Assembly: GCA_023436145.1 (NCBI GenBank)
Contig: JAEZKP010000087.1
Location: 51,854-115,853 of the forward strand
Origin: Fibrobacterota bacterium
Lineage (GTDB): Bacteria > Fibrobacterota > Chitinivibrionia > Chitinivibrionales > Chitinispirillaceae
DNA: 64,000 nt
Reading direction: 5' to 3'
Shown: one piece after another, positions 60,172 to 64,000 of the stretch
Layout: every line of letters starts with the position of its first letter
How positions within the stretch are numbered: the stretch's first letter is position 1
Notes under the pieces: model-generated
The model's input: only the letters and a program-made list of their open reading frames with translations
Databases searched by the model: none
What the model was told of the DNA's origin: nothing
Made by a program: the position numbers and the translations under genes

Positions 60172-60730
60172 ACCTATCCTTATAAAAGTTTATTTTCTGC
60201 CCACTCTGACCACTGGCTTTCTGCATTACCTTTAATGATTCAAAATATCAAGGGTATTACTTTCCCTTTCATGTGTTTCACTCCTTATGAGTAATTTATT
60301 TGTGACAGCTACAATATTTTATCCATTTAAATTCTATCATGTAGTGCAATAAATTTCCGCCAGCTTTTAGCCTCTACCCGCAAGCACACACAAAAGCATT
60401 CTTTCAAGCAAACCTTCATATGGGTTGTTTATAGGATCAGCTTTCCCCTTTCAGCACCAGAAAAGAATCCGGAGTATTAAGAATGGAGCCCAAATGGCAA
60501 TTATGGTCGCTATAAGGTAAAGCATCCGGAGCTTTTCCGGCTGATATTATAATAATATAGTATAAGAAAAATGAAGGAGACGGATTTCTGTACTTACGAT
60601 TTGGATAAACATTATAAATGTTCATTTTTGGAAAAGGACATATAATGATTTCTAATACTCCTTTTCTATTCTGTCCAAAATATTGTATAACATGTTAACA
60701 GCAACCGGCTGTGGTCTATTGCCATGGGAT
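60172..60730. other. Long intergenic stretch without a convincing gene
   Basis: About 560 nt between the M23 gene start and the START-like gene stop. A 62-codon minus-strand frame (60437-60625) and a 24-codon plus-strand frame near 60571 are open, but neither has a family signature or a ribosome-binding site. A small CCGGA/TCCGG hairpin lies near 60527. I see no RNA gene. Confidence 0.55.
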
Positions 60731-61207
60731 TTAGTTTGGGTCTTTCTGTAATCCTTTAAATCCATATTTAATAAGTTTTTTCCATTTCATTTGTCTCCAT
60801 CTGTAAAATATATTAGTAAAAATGTAGACAAAAAATGTCAAAATTCCTGCCTTGATATCTATTCTGTCTATATATTGGATATTATTTCCGATTCGTTTTA
60901 TCAATATCCAATGATCCCATCTCTTGATTATTTTTCCAAAGCCATTATCTCTCAAAACATATTCTGTTAAACTGTCTTTCTTTATTTTTTCAATAACTAT
61001 GTTATGCTCTCCAAAGGGAATAACCCCGAAAACCTTCAATTTGACCGGATAAGTTTTTTCTTCCCATCTTTTGGGAAAAGCTTTGAAACCTACCGGAATA
61101 AATTTCATTAATGGACTTGCTACATGCATCAACAATTCTGGTTGACCGATTAAATCAATGAACTTGTCATAATCAATCTTGAATATTGTTTCAACATTTA
61201 CAATCAT
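60731..61207 (-). CDS. START/SRPBCC-like protein
   Basis: A 158-residue protein. The N-terminal half (FKIDYDKFIDLIGQPELLMH, VASPLMKFIPVG) and the strand-rich core (LKVFGVIPFGEHNIVIEKI, DNGFGKIIKRWDHWILIKRI) look like a START/Bet v1-type hydrophobic-ligand fold (polyketide cyclase/coenzyme Q-binding type). It ends in a helix with FFVYIFTNIFYRWRQMKWK. The ligand is unknown. No neighbour hints at a pathway. Confidence 0.62.
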   Translation of the reverse strand: MIVNVETIFKIDYDKFIDLIGQPELLMHVASPLMKFIPVGFKAFPKRWEEKTYPVKLKVFGVIPFGEHNIVIEKIKKDSLTEYVLRDNGFGKIIKRWDHWILIKRIGNNIQYIDRIDIKAGILTFFVYIFTNIFYRWRQMKWKKLIKYGFKGLQKDPN

Positions 61208-61349
61208 TTATGATCATCTCCTTTCAATCTCATCAGCTTCCCGGGTGTGTCTTATTTCCGCACAGGAAGATATGGGAATGCCTCTACTATTTAAAGCCAA
61301 TTCCCAATTGAAATGTGTAACATTCCATACTTTTAGGAATAGTTGTCAG

Positions 61350-61364
61350 GGTCTGAATCAGACC
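61350..61364. other. Perfect palindrome GGTCTGA-A-TCAGACC
   Basis: A 15-bp palindrome with a single-base centre in the 231-nt gap between the methyltransferase stop and the START-like gene start. It could be a protein-binding site or a hairpin element. Its core resembles the TCAGA/TCTGA units at 51.4 kb. Confidence 0.35.
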
Positions 61365-61438
61365 TCTCCGATTCATTGTTTTTACATGTACACTATTCTC
61401 TATTGAACGAATTACCGAGGTGAAACAAACCCATATTT

Positions 61439-62068
61439 TTATTCAATAATAAAAATGTCTTCTGCCTCTGAGGTTATTTTGAACCGTTCCAGCTTCCTGG
61501 CTACTTCATCTATTGTTCGTCTGCTGAAAAAATTTATATGAGTCTTATCCTGACCATACCACCATTCTGCGATTTTTGCTTTAGATGGATACAGGCGAGT
61601 TCTTATGATCAGAGTTCCATCTGCTTTTAGAAGCTTTTTTATCCGGGCCAGCTCGTCAGTTATATTCCTCAAATGCTCAATAACTTCACATAATATAATA
61701 ATATCATAAAGTTGCCCGTCAATATCCGTATTGATATCAAACAATGGATCATAAGCTGTGCAATCTAACCCATGTTCCTTGAGAATACCTGTTAATACAG
61801 CTGATTTTCCACTTCCAAAATCTAATATACGTGGTGAAGTTTTCTTCAGTTTGCCTACAATTTCGGCAACTTGCCCCAGATATTTCACATAGCCCTTATT
61901 TTCCGGAGTATTATTATGCTTTTCGTATCTTTCTTTTTCCTCTTCAACACTGACCCAATTCTCTTCAGGTACAAAAATCAAACCACAATTGTCACAATAA
62001 CAGAATTTTCTGCGCTGGACAGGCACATCTATTTTTGAAGAATGATTCAGGCATATTCTGCATATCAT
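61439..62068 (-). CDS. Class I SAM-dependent methyltransferase with N-terminal zinc ribbon
   Basis: A 209-residue protein. The N-terminus has two Cys pairs (CRIC and CYCDNCG), the zinc ribbon found before many C-methyltransferases acting on nucleotide sugars. The Rossmann motif is ILDFGSGKSAVLTG, followed by DIIILCEVIEHLRN and GTLIIRTRLYPS. It overlaps the glycosyltransferase stop by 4 nt (ATGA), so the two are translated together. Likely modifies a sugar or lipid substrate. Confidence 0.87.
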   Translation of the reverse strand: MICRICLNHSSKIDVPVQRRKFCYCDNCGLIFVPEENWVSVEEEKERYEKHNNTPENKGYVKYLGQVAEIVGKLKKTSPRILDFGSGKSAVLTGILKEHGLDCTAYDPLFDINTDIDGQLYDIIILCEVIEHLRNITDELARIKKLLKADGTLIIRTRLYPSKAKIAEWWYGQDKTHINFFSRRTIDEVARKLERFKITSEAEDIFIIE

Positions 62069-63558
62069 CTGGACAAGGCTGTTTCTATCTGACTTGTAAT
62101 ATTTTCACAAATATTTATACTTTCCCTGACAGCAGATAAAGGGTTCAGAACCGGGACACTGTTCAGTCTTATATTTAACATGGCAGTCCAAAACTCATTT
62201 ATTCCTCCAGCCACATTAAGATTCATCTTGGCAGACTCGAATAGCTGGATGTATTCTCTTGAATTGCTGGTAATGTAAGAATAAAGATAATCTTTCATTT
62301 TTAACACAGATTTGATGAAATCTTTCGATTTTTCACAAATCTCCTCATATTCTGCAGAATTAATGTCAATTGAGACATCTTCTCCCAGACTTCTGCGTGT
62401 TATCATTGATCCGGTTTTGGAATAATAAGATGATCCGTGCTCAACAACAGTGAGAAGGCAGTATAAACCACCTTCAATTGAAGTTCTGTAAATATCACAT
62501 GAGGGGTTCGAATCAGGTTTATTTATTATGTATGAATAAACAGTAAGAGGAGAAATCGTTCTCATGCATAATTTAGTTTTACATTCGATGCAGAAACAGG
62601 GCCGGTTATTGCACCGTCCTGCAAATATGATATTACCAGCTGAATAGGGACCGGTTTCCACCGGGTTTGTTGGCCCGAACAATGCGAACACTTTCTTAGA
62701 TAGTGATGCCGCGACATGCATTATAGCAGTGTCAGAAGTAACACAAAATTCCGAAAAACTCAACAATACAATACTCTCTCTGAACGACAATTCTCCGGAT
62801 GTCGCAATACAGTTCTCTCCTAATTCATATTGAAGTCTTTCTGCAAGATTTCTCTCCGCTGAATCACCGGTAATGAATATTGTAAAGCCATCATCAATTA
62901 ACTTTTTCCCTAGTAAAATAAAGTTCTCTACAGGCCATCTTTTGGAATCGTAAGCTGCTCCTGGCTGAAAAACGATTATTGGAGAATCACTATTTTTTCT
63001 TCTGGAAGTTATATACTCCTCTATTTTTCTCTTTTCATCATCTTTTATAAAGATACCTGCATTTGAAGGTGTATCGGAAACCCCTGCAATCCTTTTATAA
63101 ATATCGGTTACATGAAGTGAATTGAAATGTCTGCCAAAAGGAATTGCATAAAGATACGTTGACCAGTTATCCTCTATGCAATGATTACCCTGAACCAGAA
63201 ACTTTTGACCGATAATATTATTTGATTTAAGAAGCGACACAAAACAGGAGATGTATCCGATCTGACTAAGGTTTATAATAAGATCAAATTCCTCAACCTT
63301 TAATTTTTCTACAAACAATTTTAAGGCTTCAACACCACTTTCCCATGCATCGGATTTCATCAGGTCGCGTATAGCTTTTCTTTTGAAAGGTATAATATTA
63401 TCACAGTATTTGAAGTTTATCAGGCCCCCTTCATAACCTTCTTCCACAAAAAACGACAATTTTTGTTCAGGATATTTTTTCTTCAGAGCTTCCAGAACAG
63501 GAAGCGTCATTATAACATCACCAAGGTTGTTTGGAAGTAAAGCGAGTGTTTTTTTCAT
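62065..63558 (-). CDS. Glycosyltransferase family 9 (heptosyltransferase-like) protein
   Basis: A 497-residue protein. The N-terminal two thirds is a GT9 fold: LLPNNLGDVIMTLPVLEALK, FDLIINLSQIGYIS, IIVFQPGAAYDSKRWPVENF (donor site), FCVTSDTAIMHVAASL and FALFGPTNPVETGPYS, the core of ADP-heptose:LPS heptosyltransferases. The last 150 residues add a Cys cluster (CNNRPCFCIECKTKLC) and a helical domain that I do not recognise. The normal GT9 length is about 350. Start 9 nt after the 48-residue gene. Confidence 0.9.
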   Translation of the reverse strand: MKKTLALLPNNLGDVIMTLPVLEALKKKYPEQKLSFFVEEGYEGGLINFKYCDNIIPFKRKAIRDLMKSDAWESGVEALKLFVEKLKVEEFDLIINLSQIGYISCFVSLLKSNNIIGQKFLVQGNHCIEDNWSTYLYAIPFGRHFNSLHVTDIYKRIAGVSDTPSNAGIFIKDDEKRKIEEYITSRRKNSDSPIIVFQPGAAYDSKRWPVENFILLGKKLIDDGFTIFITGDSAERNLAERLQYELGENCIATSGELSFRESIVLLSFSEFCVTSDTAIMHVAASLSKKVFALFGPTNPVETGPYSAGNIIFAGRCNNRPCFCIECKTKLCMRTISPLTVYSYIINKPDSNPSCDIYRTSIEGGLYCLLTVVEHGSSYYSKTGSMITRRSLGEDVSIDINSAEYEEICEKSKDFIKSVLKMKDYLYSYITSNSREYIQLFESAKMNLNVAGGINEFWTAMLNIRLNSVPVLNPLSAVRESINICENITSQIETALSR

Positions 63559-63567
63559 ACCATCTTT

Positions 63568-63714
63568 TTATCTATTTTTCTTTTTCTCGTCGTAGGTAAA
63601 TGTGCGTGATATTTCAAATGCAGTTAAAAGTAATAAATCCTTATCAGACAATGTTTCTTTCCCCATCTTATTATTTATCTCTTCAACCAGCATTAACAGA
63701 TCTTTTTTTTCCAT
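63568..63714 (-). CDS. Short 48-residue protein, ZapA-C-terminal-like
   Basis: An ATG at 63714 opens 48 codons ending at TAA 63568, 9 nt before the GT9 gene. The protein starts MEKKDLLMLVEEINNKMG and continues TLSDKDLLLLTAFEISRTF, a helical pattern like the C-terminal helix of ZapA (LAALNIADEL), without its N-terminal domain. An in-frame stop lies 6 nt upstream, so it is not a longer gene cut short in this copy. It is too short for routine gene calling. Coding by frame and position; homology uncertain. Confidence 0.55.
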   Translation of the reverse strand: MEKKDLLMLVEEINNKMGKETLSDKDLLLLTAFEISRTFTYDEKKKNR

Positions 63715-63837
63715 TATTTACCTGATTTGTTATTACATTCTTTGAATTTTCTAATTTACTATAATATTTGGGGAGTTTTTTTTCTCTATTTTTTTAATGA
63801 TTAAAAAAACTGTTATTCCTTGTTGTTACAAAGAACA

Positions 63838-63876
63838 CAAAAAAAAAGCCTCTGCTTTAAAAAAACAGAGGCTTTA
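63838..63876 (-). terminator. rRNA operon terminator
   Basis: AAGCCTCTG and CAGAGGCTT form a perfect 9-bp stem. Read on the minus strand it is followed by a TTTTTTT run, a textbook intrinsic terminator placed just past the 5S rRNA 3' end. Confidence 0.9.
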
Positions 63877-63886
63877 TAAAAATTAA

Positions 63887-64000
<114 letters not shown>

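Noticed and set aside
60437..60625. A 62-codon minus-strand frame in the 560-nt gap
   Set aside because: No ribosome-binding site or similarity; base composition like the surrounding non-coding DNA.

Overview
The window looks like chromosomal DNA of a free-living, flagellated, didermic (Gram-negative type) bacterium of moderate-to-low GC. Outer-membrane biology is clear: an MlaE-MlaF-MlaD lipid transporter, a YejM/PbgA-type membrane sulfatase, a TolC-CusB-CusA efflux system, heptosyltransferase-like and beta-barrel proteins. The first gene ends in a C-terminal module resembling secretion/sorting domains of the Fibrobacterota/Bacteroidota (FCB) group. Together with FliW-CsrA, sigma-54-type flagellar promoters and the TreS-GlgE glucan pathway, this makes a Fibrobacterota-like organism (Chitinivibrionia, for example) my best guess. 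That is an inference from gene style, not a demonstrated placement. I see no phage, IS element, CRISPR array or tRNA.

Layout. 1-2.8 kb: a secreted SGNH hydrolase and a GH13 amylase, convergent. 3.0-9.7 kb: a co-directional envelope cluster (small YLDPGTG membrane protein, CDP-glycerol-transferase-like protein, YejM-like sulfatase, a second YidC-like insertase, and a cytidylyltransferase fused to a CobD-like PLP enzyme), followed by a putative beta-barrel protein. It looks like a pathway that makes and attaches a phospho-substituent to an envelope glycan or lipid. 10.7-13.8 kb: flavodoxin-like reductase, rhomboid, DsbA-like protein and an MscS channel. 14.0-17.4 kb: an ArsR-regulated operon (permease, redox protein, decayed DGC protein, ArsF-like, ArsG-like) with a perfect palindromic operator on the promoter. 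17.7-24.3 kb: a minus-strand heavy-metal RND efflux operon with a P-II-like protein, a His-rich lipoprotein and a His-repeat adaptor. 24.5-26.5 kb: fabF and a TetR regulator sharing an operator sequence.

26.9-31.4 kb: Fe superoxide dismutase, citrate synthase (with an orphan terminator-like hairpin upstream), Sua5 and an acyltransferase-3. 31.4-38.7 kb: glgE, treS-maltokinase and treZ, an alpha-glucan/trehalose operon. 38.8-40.5 kb: a B12-binding radical SAM protein and an acyl carrier protein, then a 31-bp tandem repeat. 40.8-43.0 kb: mlaE-mlaF-mlaD. 43.1-46.0 kb: two unrecognised proteins and a monofunctional transglycosylase. 46.1-52.3 kb: flgJ-flgN-flgK-flgL-flagellin-fliW-csrA, with sigma-54-type promoters before flgJ and flagellin and a GGA-rich flagellin leader suited to CsrA control. 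52.3-58.4 kb: pdxA, a cyclophilin-FKBP lipoprotein, a degenerate GGDEF protein, a STAS protein, a lipoprotein, CvpA and a prepilin peptidase. 58.4-63.7 kb, all minus strand: HAD hydrolase, M23 peptidase, a START-like protein, methyltransferase, glycosyltransferase 9 and a 48-residue protein. The window ends inside a 5S rRNA gene on the minus strand, with its terminator at 63.84-63.88 kb.
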